In this document: piece after piece, positions 9,050 through 19,050 of the stretch
Layout of the letters: each line of letters begins with the position of its first letter
Numbering within the stretch: position 1 is the first letter of the stretch
Assembly (NCBI RefSeq): GCF_963675305.1
Contig: NZ_OY776147.1
Coordinates: 1,364,001-1,428,000, forward strand
Direction of reading: 5' to 3'
DNA length: 64,000 nt
DNA from: an uncultured Hyphomonas sp.
GTDB taxonomy: Bacteria; Pseudomonadota; Alphaproteobacteria; Caulobacterales; Hyphomonadaceae
Made by a program: the position numbers and the translations under genes
The notes under the pieces: generated by a model
The model's database searches: none
What the model saw: the letters and a program-made list of their open reading frames with translations, nothing else
What the model was told of the DNA's origin: nothing

Positions 9050-10203
9050 ATGGGGCGCATGATCTATGCAGACCACAATGCGACCAGCCCGCTGCGCCCC
9101 GAAGCGCGCGAGGCCATGCTGGCCGTCTATGACATGGGCGCGGTGAATCCGTCTTCCGTGCACACTGCCGGGCGCGCCGCACGAGGCGTGGTTGAGCGGG
9201 CGCGGACCACGCTCGGCGGCGCGATCGGAAGCCGGGCTGAAGACATCGTTTTCACCTCCGGGGGCACCGAATCCGACAGCCTCGCCGTGCATGGCGCGGT
9301 GGCGGGCCTGGAAGGCAAGTGCACGCTAATCGTTTCTGCGCTGGAGCACGAAGCCATTGGCAAGGCTGCGGCGCATTCCGGCGTCCTCATGGAAACGGCT
9401 TATCTCACCTCCGCCGGGACCGTTGACCTCGAAGACCTCGCAAGCCGTCTGAAGTCATGGGACCATGCTTCGAAAGGCACGCCTGTGCTATGCCTGATGC
9501 TCGCGAACAATGAGACAGGCATCCTCCAGCCGGTGGCAGAAGCGGCCGCGCTGATACGCGAAGCCGGCGGACTGACTATCTGCGACGCCGTGCAGGGGCT
9601 CGGCAAAGTGTCGGTGAATGTCGGCCTGCTCGGCGTCGATTACCTCGCGGTGAGCGCTCACAAGATTGGCGGACCGCAGGGCGCAGGGGCGCTCTGGCAC
9701 CGGGCAGGCGCCCCGCTGAAGGCCGTTCAGTATGGCGGCGGGCAGGAGCGGGGGCTTCGCTCGGGCACGGAAAACGTCGCCGCGATTGCCGGGTTCGGCG
9801 CAGCGGTCGAAGCCGCGATGCGCGATCTGCCGAAATACCAGGCCCTTGGCGCGTTGCGTGATGCCATGGAGGCGCGGTTGGAAGCAGAAGGCGGCGTGAT
9901 CGTTACAGGCAAAGGCTCACCGCGCCTTGCAGGTGTCTCGAACTTCGCAAAACCGGGTTTCCCGGCGGAAACTCAGGTCATGGCCATGGATCTGGCCGGT
10001 GTCTGCGTGTCTGCGGGCTCGGCCTGTTCCTCCGGCAAGGTCAGGCGCAGCCTTGTCCTGATGGCAATGGGCGCGGACGACACCCTTGCAGAATCGGCGA
10101 TACGCACCAGCTTTGGATGGAGTACACTGCCGTCGGACTTTGACGGCGTCGCCGATGCGTGGCTGAAGGCGGCCGGGCGCATCATCGCGAAGGAAAAAGC
10201 GTA

Positions 10204-10204
<1 letters not shown>
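9050..10204 (+). CDS. iscS: Cysteine desulfurase, IscS/NifS-like, first gene of the suf operon
   Basis: PLP enzyme of 384 aa that takes sulfur from cysteine for Fe-S assembly. Visible motifs are DHNATSPLRPEA at the N-terminus, MLANNETGILQP, the PLP lysine in SAHKIGGPQGAG, and the mobile-loop cysteine in SAGSACSSGKVRRS. A second ATG at 9059 is an alternative start. The stop shares a base with the sufB start (TAATG), so translation is coupled. A second desulfurase, sufS, sits in the same operon; having both is usual in alphaproteobacterial suf operons. Confidence 0.93.
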
Positions 10205-11766
<1,562 letters not shown>

Positions 11767-11851
11767 AACTGGCCCCGAAATAGCGTTTCTGAACACCCCA
11801 TTCCTGACCTAAGGGCTTTCCCTGAGGCCCGGTCGGCCCTACATCGGCCCC

Positions 11852-12613
11852 ATGTTGAAGATTGAGAACCTGACCGCCACCGTGGGCGAGGCCGAAGACG
11901 CCAAGCAGATCATCAATGGGCTGACCCTTGAGGTGCCCGCCGGTGAGGTGCACGCCATCATGGGTCCGAACGGCGCCGGCAAGTCGACCCTGTCCTATGT
12001 GCTCACCGGCCGCAGCGGCTATGAGGTGACCGGCGGCAGCGCCACGTTGAACGGCGAAGACATCCTGGAGATGGACCCGGAGGAGCGCGCCGCGAAAGGC
12101 ATTTTCCTGTCCTTCCAGTATCCGGTCGAGATTCCCGGCGTGCCGGTGATGACCTTTGTGCGCACGGCCATGAACTCCCAGCGCAAACTGCGCGGCGAGG
12201 ACGAGATTTCCGCGCCGGATTTCATCAAGAAGTCCCGCGAGATCGCCAAGCAGCTGAAGCTCGATGCCGAAATGCTGAAACGCCCGGTGAATGTTGGCTT
12301 CTCCGGCGGTGAGAAGAAACGGCTCGAAATCTATCAGATGATGATGCTGGAGCCGTCCTTCCTGATCCTCGACGAGACCGATTCCGGTCTCGACATCGAC
12401 GCGCTGAAGACGGTCGCCGAAGGTGTGAACGCCATGCGCAGCCCGGAGCGCGGCATGCTTGTCATCACGCACTATCAGCGCCTGCTGGACTATATCAAAC
12501 CGGACAAGGTGCATGTGCTGGCGGCTGGCCGTATCGTAAAGACTGGTGGCCCGGACCTGGCCCACCGCCTCGAAGCCGAAGGCTATGACGGCGTTCTGGG
12601 GGAGGCGGTCTAA
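11852..12613 (+). CDS. sufC: Fe-S assembly ATPase SufC
   Basis: ABC-type ATPase of 253 aa driving conformational change of the SufBCD scaffold; no membrane domain. Walker A is GPNGAGKST (38-46), the signature is FSGGEKKR, and Walker B is FLILDETDSGLDID. Its stop overlaps the start of the next small ORF (TAATG) rather than preceding sufD directly. Confidence 0.97.
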   Translation: MLKIENLTATVGEAEDAKQIINGLTLEVPAGEVHAIMGPNGAGKSTLSYVLTGRSGYEVTGGSATLNGEDILEMDPEERAAKGIFLSFQYPVEIPGVPVMTFVRTAMNSQRKLRGEDEISAPDFIKKSREIAKQLKLDAEMLKRPVNVGFSGGEKKRLEIYQMMMLEPSFLILDETDSGLDIDALKTVAEGVNAMRSPERGMLVITHYQRLLDYIKPDKVHVLAAGRIVKTGGPDLAHRLEAEGYDGVLGEAV

Positions 12614-12846
12614 TGGCGCTTATTCGAAAATTTGAGAAAAAGGCGATGGATCGGAACTCAATCCACGATGAGATTGAGGCTTCATATACGTCATTTGAAT
12701 TTGATGGCCGCGCCTTCGTTCAGATAGATTCTTACGGACGCGCGGAGCGCGAAATCCCAGGCAAGAAGAGCCAGTCCATTCAACTCGACGAACAAGGTGC
12801 GAAGCAGCTCTACGAGATTTTGCGTTCGACCTTTGGATTCAAATGA
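12613..12846 (+). CDS. Small protein of unknown function inserted between sufC and sufD
   Basis: 77 aa, soluble, with no signal or membrane segment. It has a basic start (MALIRKFEKKAMDRN), a central FDGRAFVQIDSYGR and a conserved-looking EIPGKKSQSIQL motif. From memory, a family of 70-80 aa proteins with this motif is scattered in bacteria, often as an accessory gene and sometimes mislabelled methionyl-tRNA formyltransferase; that link needs a search. It overlaps sufC by TAATG and sufD by ATGA, so it is fully embedded in the operon. Hand count gives about 47% GC, well below the visibly GC-rich neighbours, which suggests acquisition. Function unknown. Confidence 0.8.
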   Translation: MALIRKFEKKAMDRNSIHDEIEASYTSFEFDGRAFVQIDSYGRAEREIPGKKSQSIQLDEQGAKQLYEILRSTFGFK

Positions 12847-14069
12847 GTACAGCGCTGCGCGACCTTATTGCCAACCCCAACGCGGCTGAGCTGGAGCTCA
12901 TCGCGCGCTACGGCATGCTGCCGGAAGATGCGCGCCGCGAGCGGGCCTTCGAAGCCTTTGCCAAGGGCGGCCTGCCGCATCGGCGCGTGGAAGGCTGGCA
13001 CTGGACCGATTTCAAGGCGGCGCTTCCCGTTATCGAAAGCCCGTCAGACCCAGGCACCTCCGAAGACCCGCTGCCGACCGAAGGCGCGCTGGTGTTCAGC
13101 TTCACGCCCACCGGGTTCACCTGGCCGGAAGAGTTGCCGGAAGGCATACGCGTTCTGGCCAAACCGGAAGCACAGGCTTTCGGAGCCTCGGAAGACATGC
13201 CGCTCGGCGCCCTCGCTGCGGCGCTGGCGGGCGGCAAGACCAAGCCGGGCACGCTGATGATCGAGGTCACAGGGCAGGACCTGCCGCGGCTTCACTTCCG
13301 ATTCTCCGGCGCCGGCGAAGCGAACTTCGCACGGGTTCAGATCATCCTGCGTCCCGGTGCGAAACTGGCGATCAGCGAATCCTATCTCGGCGGCGCAGGC
13401 TTTACGGCGTCGCTGATGGAGTATTCGCTGCAGGCTGGCGCGGAGTTTTCGCGCACGGTCTACCAGCGGGCCGGCAAGGCTGAAGTGCTGGCCGCGACGG
13501 CAGCTGTCCAGCTGGACGAGGGCGCTGACTATCGCCAGACAACGCTGGCCTTTGGTAGCAAGCTCAGCCGTCTGGAAACCCGCGTGACCCATCAAGAGAC
13601 AGGCGCAAAGGCGACGCTGAACGCCGCCTATCTCTGCGCGGCTGGCCATCATTCCGACATCACGACCGAAGTGCGCCACGGCGCGCCAGCCTGCGTCACG
13701 CGCCAGCTGACCAAGGGCGCGGTGCTGGATGGCGGACGCGGTGTCTATCAGGGCAAGTTCTTCGTGCCCCGCAATGTCGGCCAGAAGACTGACGCCGACA
13801 TGCAGCACAATGCGCTGCTGCTGGAGGAAGGCGCCGAAGTTTTTGCGAAGCCCGAACTCGAAATCTATGCGGACGATGTGGAATGCGCGCACGGTAACAC
13901 GTCCGGTGCGCTTGATGCGAACCAGATGTTCTACATGCGCCAGCGCGGCATCGCCGAGGAAGAGGCGCGCGCCCTGTTGACCGAAGCCTTCATTGCAGAA
14001 GCGCTGGAAGAGGCGGGCGAGCTGGAAGACGTCTTGCGGGAGCAGGCGCGGGCATGGCTGGCGCGATGA
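12843..14069 (+). CDS. sufD: Fe-S cluster assembly protein SufD
   Basis: 408-aa SufB paralogue and scaffold partner. The N-terminal helical part includes HRRVEGWHWTDFKAALP. The C-terminal beta-helix core includes KGAVLDGGRGVYQGKFFV, KTDADMQHNALLLEEGAEVFAKPELEIYADDVECAHGNTSG and FYMRQRGIAEEEAR, the classic SufD end. The start overlaps the small ORF by ATGA and the end overlaps sufS by ATGA. Confidence 0.97.
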   Translation: MSTALRDLIANPNAAELELIARYGMLPEDARRERAFEAFAKGGLPHRRVEGWHWTDFKAALPVIESPSDPGTSEDPLPTEGALVFSFTPTGFTWPEELPEGIRVLAKPEAQAFGASEDMPLGALAAALAGGKTKPGTLMIEVTGQDLPRLHFRFSGAGEANFARVQIILRPGAKLAISESYLGGAGFTASLMEYSLQAGAEFSRTVYQRAGKAEVLAATAAVQLDEGADYRQTTLAFGSKLSRLETRVTHQETGAKATLNAAYLCAAGHHSDITTEVRHGAPACVTRQLTKGAVLDGGRGVYQGKFFVPRNVGQKTDADMQHNALLLEEGAEVFAKPELEIYADDVECAHGNTSGALDANQMFYMRQRGIAEEEARALLTEAFIAEALEEAGELEDVLREQARAWLAR

Positions 14070-15289
14070 GCAGGGCATTGGACATCGACGCCATCCGGGC
14101 CGAATTCCCGATTCTGTCGCGGGAAGTGAACGGCTACCCGCTGGTCTATCTGGACAATGCGGCGAGTGCGCAAAAGCCGAACGCCGTGATCGACGCGGTC
14201 GCGAACCAGTCGCGTACCGCCTATGCCAATGTGCACCGCGGCATCCACACGCTGTCGAACGAGGCGACTGAGGCCTACGAAGCGGCGCGCGAAGCAGCGC
14301 GGGACTACCTGAACGCGCCGGCGCACGAGAACATCATTTTCACCAAGGGCTCGACCGAGGGGATCAACCTTGTCGCGTCGGCGCTGGCGGCTGAGATCCA
14401 GCCGGGTGACGAGATCGTCCTGTCGATCATGGAGCACCACTCCAACATCATCCCCTGGCACTTCCTGCGCGAACGCCACAGCGCCGTGCTGCGCTGGGTC
14501 GGCCTGACGGAAGATGGCTCGCTGGACATGGCGGACTTTGCCGCCGCCATCGGGCCGAAGACGAAATTCGTCGCCATGACGCATATGTCCAATGTGCTGG
14601 GCACGGTGACCGACATGGCGGACATTGTGCGCCTCGCCCATGACGCTGGCGCGCAGGTACTGGCCGATGGCAGCCAGGCCGCGGTTCATGTGCCGGTGGA
14701 TGTGCAGGCGCTCGGCGTCGACTGGTATGTGATGACCGGGCACAAGCTGTACGGGCCGACGGGCATCGGGGTGCTCTACGGCACGGCCGAAGCGCTGGAC
14801 CGGGCGCGGCCCTATCAGGGCGGCGGCGAGATGATCGAGATCGTCACCCGCGACCGCGTCACTTACAACACCGCGCCGCACAAATTCGAGGCTGGCACCC
14901 CGCCGATCCTGGAAGCGATTGGTCTTGGCGCAGCCCTCAATTGGATACGTAATCATCCCTCAGACGCTGTGCATGATCATGAGATGATCCTGTATAATCA
15001 TGCCGTAGAGGGGCTTCGGGGCATCAATGGCCTGCGGATTCATGGCGAAGCACCGGGCAAGGGGGCCGTGCTGACTTTCAGCGTCGAAGGCGCGCATCCC
15101 CATGATATTGCTCAGATTTTGGACCGCTACGGCGTTGCCATCCGGGCCGGGCATCATTGTGCCCAGCCGCTGATGGAACACCTCGGCGTCCCCTCGACAG
15201 CCCGCGCCTCCTTCGCCATCTACAACACCCTGGCCGAAGTCGACGCCTTCATAGAGGCGCTCGCCAAGGCCCGGAAAATGCTGGTATAG
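14066..15289 (+). CDS. sufS: Cysteine desulfurase SufS
   Basis: Group II PLP cysteine desulfurase of about 407 aa. Motifs are YLDNAASAQKP, NVHRGIHTLSN, FTKGSTEGINLVA, the PLP lysine in TGHKLYGPTGIGVLYG, and the active cysteine in AGHHCAQPLMEHLG. I chose the ATG at 14066, which overlaps the sufD stop as ATGA; another ATG at 14054 would add four residues. It is followed 8 bases later by sufT. Confidence 0.96.
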   Translation: MSRALDIDAIRAEFPILSREVNGYPLVYLDNAASAQKPNAVIDAVANQSRTAYANVHRGIHTLSNEATEAYEAAREAARDYLNAPAHENIIFTKGSTEGINLVASALAAEIQPGDEIVLSIMEHHSNIIPWHFLRERHSAVLRWVGLTEDGSLDMADFAAAIGPKTKFVAMTHMSNVLGTVTDMADIVRLAHDAGAQVLADGSQAAVHVPVDVQALGVDWYVMTGHKLYGPTGIGVLYGTAEALDRARPYQGGGEMIEIVTRDRVTYNTAPHKFEAGTPPILEAIGLGAALNWIRNHPSDAVHDHEMILYNHAVEGLRGINGLRIHGEAPGKGAVLTFSVEGAHPHDIAQILDRYGVAIRAGHHCAQPLMEHLGVPSTARASFAIYNTLAEVDAFIEALAKARKMLV

Positions 15290-15297
15290 GTGCCTCA

Positions 15298-15681
15298 ATG
15301 GCCGATGACATGACTTCCCGCGATGTGGACGCCGCTGCTGAAGCTGCAGCACCTTCAGCGATTCCGCAGGACGAACTGAACCGGATCACCGACGATCTGA
15401 TTGCCGCGTTCAAGACCGTGTTCGACCCGGAAATCCCGGTCGACATCTATGAGCTGGGCCTGATCTACAAGGTCGATATCGATGATGACCGCAAGGTCGA
15501 CATCGAAATGACGCTGACTGCGCCAGGCTGTCCGGTGGCCGGTGACATGCCGGGCTGGATCGAAACCGCCGCCCGTACGGTAGAGGGCGTAAAGGATGTG
15601 GAAGTACAGCTGACCTTCGATCCGCCCTGGGACCCGTCCCGCATGTCCGATGAAGCGCGCCTTGCGCTGAACATGCTTTAA
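15298..15681 (+). CDS. sufT: Fe-S maturation factor SufT (DUF59/MIP18 family)
   Basis: 127 aa. A flexible acidic/Ala N-terminus is followed by the DUF59 domain: FDPEIPVDIYELGLIYKVDI, the cysteine loop TLTAPGCPVAGDMPGW, and VQLTFDPPWDPSRMSDEAR. SufT proteins help insert or mature Fe-S clusters. The ATG at 15298 follows the sufS stop by 8 bases; the frame is open further upstream inside sufS but this is the first start outside it. Confidence 0.93.
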   Translation: MADDMTSRDVDAAAEAAAPSAIPQDELNRITDDLIAAFKTVFDPEIPVDIYELGLIYKVDIDDDRKVDIEMTLTAPGCPVAGDMPGWIETAARTVEGVKDVEVQLTFDPPWDPSRMSDEARLALNML

Positions 15682-15716
15682 TTGAAACGAAGGGCCTCAG
15701 CGCCTATCTCTCTGTC

Positions 15717-16076
15717 ATGGCCAGACGACCCAGACCCAAGCCTGTAAAGCTCTCAGACGCCGCTGCGGCGCGCGTGAAGGAGATCATGGAAGAACGCGGC
15801 GCAGGATACCTGCGCGTTGGCGTGAAGAATGGCGGCTGTGCCGGCATGGAATACGTCATGGACTACGCCATGGCGCCGGAACTGCTGGATGAAGTGGTCG
15901 AGGACAATGGCGTTACCATCCTGATCGACGCCAAGGCTGTCCTTTTCCTGCTCGGCAGCGAGGTGGATTTCGAGGTCACCCCGTTGCATGAGAAGTTCGT
16001 GTTCAACAACCCGAACCAGACCGATGCCTGCGGCTGCGGCGAGAGCGTGACGATCGTGCCGGTTGCGGCTGACTAA
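15717..16076 (+). CDS. sufA: A-type Fe-S carrier protein SufA/IscA-like
   Basis: 119 aa HesB/IscA-fold carrier. Three conserved cysteines are visible: one in GVKNGGCAGMEYVMDY and a pair in DACGCGESVTI, the standard A-type arrangement. It is the last gene of the suf operon, 35 bases after sufT, and it ends three bases before the convergent secreted-protein gene. Confidence 0.95.
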   Translation: MARRPRPKPVKLSDAAAARVKEIMEERGAGYLRVGVKNGGCAGMEYVMDYAMAPELLDEVVEDNGVTILIDAKAVLFLLGSEVDFEVTPLHEKFVFNNPNQTDACGCGESVTIVPVAAD

Positions 16077-16079
16077 CAG

Positions 16080-16703
16080 TCAATTTGTGTCCGTGGTTGC
16101 CACCACGCCGGCCTGTTCCACGACTGAGGGATCGAACTTCCCCCCATTTGTCGTTGGGCAGGTTTTTGCGAAGCTGACAAAGACAGCATCCTTGCCGGGC
16201 AGGGCGAGGTCATAGGTCTTGCCTTTGACTTTCAATCTAACATCGGAGCCTTGCACAACGGCGTTGTAGAGCTGTTTGGCGACGGCCTTGTTGTACGGAA
16301 TGATCTTCGATGATGCGGGGTGGTATTTGAACCGTTCCGACTTTCTCGAGCCATCGATCGTCAGGGTGACACTGACATTCAGCAGGTGCAGGCGTTCAGA
16401 CGGGTTCTCTTCATATGTATTGTCCGGGTCCAGCTGGACCGCAGCATTGAGCGAATGCTGCCCCGTCGACATGGCCTGGCAATTGAAGATCAGAATCGGG
16501 CCGCTGCCTCCCGATGAATGGATCAGCCGGGAGAAGCTGTAGAAGTTGGCACTTTTACCGGCATCGCTGTCATCTACCCGGATGATGGAATCCGGATCCT
16601 GCACCCAAGCCAGAGGGGCTGGAGATTCAGCCTGAGCGGCGCCCGCCAGAACCAGGGTGATTATGATCGCAAAAGTTGCGGGTGCTCTGAAAGCCATAGG
16701 CAT
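16080..16703 (-). CDS. Secreted protein of unknown function, paralogue A
   Basis: 207 aa with a clear signal peptide (hydrophobic APATFAIIITLVLAGAAQA, cleavage after AQA), so exported. It keeps one cysteine in ILIFNCQAMS and one near the end in FAKTCPTT, which could form a disulfide. The second half shares a layout with the neighbouring gene: YHPASSKI...YNAVVQGSDV...FVSFAKTC. The ATG at 16703 has CGGAGC upstream; longer starts lack a site. I recognise no domain. It sits 59 bases downstream of its likely duplicate. Confidence 0.8.
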   Translation of the reverse strand: MPMAFRAPATFAIIITLVLAGAAQAESPAPLAWVQDPDSIIRVDDSDAGKSANFYSFSRLIHSSGGSGPILIFNCQAMSTGQHSLNAAVQLDPDNTYEENPSERLHLLNVSVTLTIDGSRKSERFKYHPASSKIIPYNKAVAKQLYNAVVQGSDVRLKVKGKTYDLALPGKDAVFVSFAKTCPTTNGGKFDPSVVEQAGVVATTDTN

Positions 16704-16762
16704 GCTCCGTTCCATTTTCTGGAAAGGAGCATGCAATTACCAGTGGCGGCTTTCAATCGTGA

Positions 16763-17275
16763 TTATTGACTGTTGCGCAGGGCGCCGCAGGTCTTTGCGA
16801 AGGCTTTGAACGTGTCGTTCGGGGCAGGCAGTTGCGATTCGACCGTGCCTTCACGCTTGGTCTCGACGGTGAGAGGCTGACCCAGAACAGCCGCGTTGAA
16901 GACCCGGGCAGCGACATTGTGTGACTTGGTTTCAATCGACTTGATTGCGGGGATGTACCGGAAGGTTGCGTCTGTTGCGGTTTCATCACCGACCTGGATC
17001 TTTGCCTTGGTCGAGCGGGAGTAGCTGGCATTGCGTTCCAGCAGCTCCGGCAAAGACGCTGCTTCCAGTGAGAGCATGGCTTTCAGCATGCCCTGGCCAT
17101 CGCAGACCAGAAGGGCGCCGGTTTCGTCCGTGCCATTCGTGTAGATCGCGAGAGGTGCCGCCGCGTCCTGGCCTTTCCAGGAAGCCCATTCCGCCGCTGA
17201 GGCGGGCAGAGCAGATGCAAGACCGACCATCGCAACGCAGGCAGCCGCCGGCAGGAAAGTCCGTTTGAAAGTCAT
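16763..17275 (-). CDS. Secreted protein of unknown function, paralogue B
   Basis: 170 aa with a signal peptide (TFKRTFLPAAACVAMVGLASALPASAAEW). The mature part carries LLVCDGQGMLKAML and ends in FKAFAKTCGALRN. Both cysteines and the AARVFNAAVLGQPLTVETK stretch align with the gene just downstream, so the two are a tandem duplication that has diverged strongly. The ATG at 17275 gives the best signal peptide. Function unknown; a periplasmic or secreted disulfide-bonded domain is likely. Confidence 0.8.
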   Translation of the reverse strand: MTFKRTFLPAAACVAMVGLASALPASAAEWASWKGQDAAAPLAIYTNGTDETGALLVCDGQGMLKAMLSLEAASLPELLERNASYSRSTKAKIQVGDETATDATFRYIPAIKSIETKSHNVAARVFNAAVLGQPLTVETKREGTVESQLPAPNDTFKAFAKTCGALRNSQ

Positions 17276-17392
17276 TTGTAAGATCCCGTTTTTGGCCCCC
17301 GGGATCACCTAAGCGATTATTGAATATCAATAATTGATCATCGAGTAAAGGAAAGAATTTCGCGTAACGGCCGAACGGTGCGGTGTTTCAAT

Positions 17393-18199
17393 CTAAGCCT
17401 TGGCGTACGCGGCCGGGTTTTCCGGAGTCGGCTTGGCTTCCATCCCTTTGGGTGGGTCGGGGATCAGCATGGCAGGTTTTATTGGCGTGCCGCGCCCCTC
17501 TGCGACAAGCTCGGCCGTGCGCTGTTCGATTACTTCAGTCAGACGTGCAAGAAACTCGTCCTTTGGCAGGTCCCACGGAATGGGATCCAGGAATTCGATG
17601 ATGGCCGTGCCCGGATACTTTTTCTTGTCCTGTTGTTGCCAGTAGAGGCCGATATTCGTGGCCACCGGCACGACAGGGGCCTGCATGGCCTGCGCCATGT
17701 GCCAGACGCCAGGCTTGTAGCGGAAATGAAAATCGACAGGTGCGAGGTGGCCTTCCGGGTAGATCAGGATGCGCCGGCCATCCTGCTTCGCGCGCTCCAT
17801 ACCTTCACGGAGCGAAGCCGCTTTGCGCTCGCCGCCGCCGCATGTGTCGATGACAATTGCGCCCAGCTTGCGCAGGATTCCACCCACGAGCGGGAATTTC
17901 TCAAGATGGTCGCCGGTGACAAAGGAGAGATTGTCGACCTCCGGATAGACGAGATATCCGTCGCCCCAGCTCTGATGCTTTGAGGCGAGAACGAACGCGC
18001 CTTCGGGAATCCTGCTCCGGCCACGCACTTCCTTGCGGATGCCTGCAACCAGGCGAAGGTTGAGATTCATCGCCCGCGTATAGCTGCGGATGATGGCCCT
18101 GACCGGCGTATGCCCCGGCAGAATGAGAAACGGCACCGAAGCAAGCACGTAGAAGACGGAAAGAAGGTAGTAGACAAATGTAAACAAGGCGGCGCGCAT
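17393..18199 (-). CDS. plsC: 1-acyl-sn-glycerol-3-phosphate acyltransferase (PlsC family)
   Basis: 268 aa membrane-bound acyltransferase making phosphatidic acid from lysophosphatidic acid. An N-terminal hydrophobic stretch (FTFVYYLLSVFYVLASVPFL) is followed by the catalytic motif HQSWGD (HX4D) and the acceptor motif YPEGHLAP. The start at 18199 is preceded by AAAGGAG. It is the second gene after tetR (33-base gap), so probably co-transcribed and controlled by that repressor. Confidence 0.93.
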   Translation of the reverse strand: MRAALFTFVYYLLSVFYVLASVPFLILPGHTPVRAIIRSYTRAMNLNLRLVAGIRKEVRGRSRIPEGAFVLASKHQSWGDGYLVYPEVDNLSFVTGDHLEKFPLVGGILRKLGAIVIDTCGGGERKAASLREGMERAKQDGRRILIYPEGHLAPVDFHFRYKPGVWHMAQAMQAPVVPVATNIGLYWQQQDKKKYPGTAIIEFLDPIPWDLPKDEFLARLTEVIEQRTAELVAEGRGTPIKPAMLIPDPPKGMEAKPTPENPAAYAKA

Positions 18200-18232
18200 G
18201 GCGGGCTCCTTTTGTCCGGGTCTATAGAGGCT

Positions 18233-18841
18233 TTAATCTGCTTTGAGCACGGCAACGACTGCCCGGGCCATCGCGCCGGCATGTTGGCCCAATGGGCCAG
18301 GCAGGCGATTGTAGATCTTGTTCTGTCCGGCCTGCATGACGATGCCGAGCGTCATTGCCGCTTTCAACGCCGGGTCGCCTTTCGGAATGACGCCGGCTTC
18401 CATCAGGCTTTCGATGATCCGTTCCGTAATCGAGACCGGGTCATCCTCACGCCGCTTGTCGTAGGGCAGGTAGCGGTTGAGTGAAACAAGATGAAAGGAA
18501 AAGAGGAGGAAGTCCTCGTCCGCCAGTTCACAATAGGCTTTGACGGCTGCGTGGACTTTATCTTCCAGAGTGCCGTCGCTGGAAAGTGCCTCCTGCATCA
18601 TCTGGCCCAGGCGGTTATGCGTTTCCATGAACAGGCTGAGCGCCAGTTGGTCTTTGCCTTTGTAGTGCCGGTATAGGGCACCTTCAGACACGCCCGCTTT
18701 TTCCGCGATCTCACGGGTTGTGGCGGCATCGACGCCTTCGTGGACAAACAGTTTCAATGCGGCACGCTCAATTTTTGGGCGTGCATTTCTGGCACGCGGC
18801 TTTTTGGCGGGGGGCTTGGACGCTGTTGTATTTCTTGTCAT
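18233..18841 (-). CDS. TetR/AcrR family transcriptional regulator
   Basis: 202 aa. A basic N-terminal tail (KPPAKKPRARNARPKIERA) leads into the TetR helix-turn-helix: VDAATTREIAEKAGVSEGALYRHYKGKDQLA. The C-terminal helical domain would bind a ligand. The ATG at 18841 has GGAG ten bases upstream. It heads a two-gene operon with plsC, so acyl-CoA or fatty-acid sensing is a reasonable guess. Two inverted repeats lie in its upstream region and are candidate operators. Confidence 0.9.
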   Translation of the reverse strand: MTRNTTASKPPAKKPRARNARPKIERAALKLFVHEGVDAATTREIAEKAGVSEGALYRHYKGKDQLALSLFMETHNRLGQMMQEALSSDGTLEDKVHAAVKAYCELADEDFLLFSFHLVSLNRYLPYDKRREDDPVSITERIIESLMEAGVIPKGDPALKAAMTLGIVMQAGQNKIYNRLPGPLGQHAGAMARAVVAVLKAD

Positions 18842-18876
18842 AGGAGACTCCGAATTCGCCTCTTCGGTTAGCATAA

Positions 18877-18907
18877 GCGCAAAAATTGCGCAAGTGAGTA
18901 TTCACTT
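18877..18907. promoter_or_regulatory. Two adjacent inverted repeats, candidate TetR operators
   Basis: GCGCAA-AAA-TTGCGC (18877-18891) abuts AAGTGA-GTAT-TCACTT (18892-18907); both have perfect 6-base arms. The second resembles many TetR operators with AGTGA/TCACT arms. They lie 36-66 bases upstream of the tetR start, where autorepression sites usually are. Confidence 0.55.
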
Positions 18908-18970
18908 ACCAATTTAATACTGTTTTTCTGGTGATTTTTCGGTCCATTTCCCTCATTTCGCAGCTTTACG

Positions 18971-18999
18971 TTTAAATTGTCACGTTTCTTGCCTATACA
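18971..18999 (+). promoter_or_regulatory. Sigma-70-like promoter of the glycosyltransferase gene
   Basis: TTTAAA, 17 bases, then TATACA, in an AT-rich stretch about 50 bases before the start codon. Predicted by eye only. Confidence 0.4.
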
Positions 19000-19050
19000 A
19001 TGAGTGATTGGTCACAGGAACTCTGACCTGAATTGTAACTGGGGGTGGTC

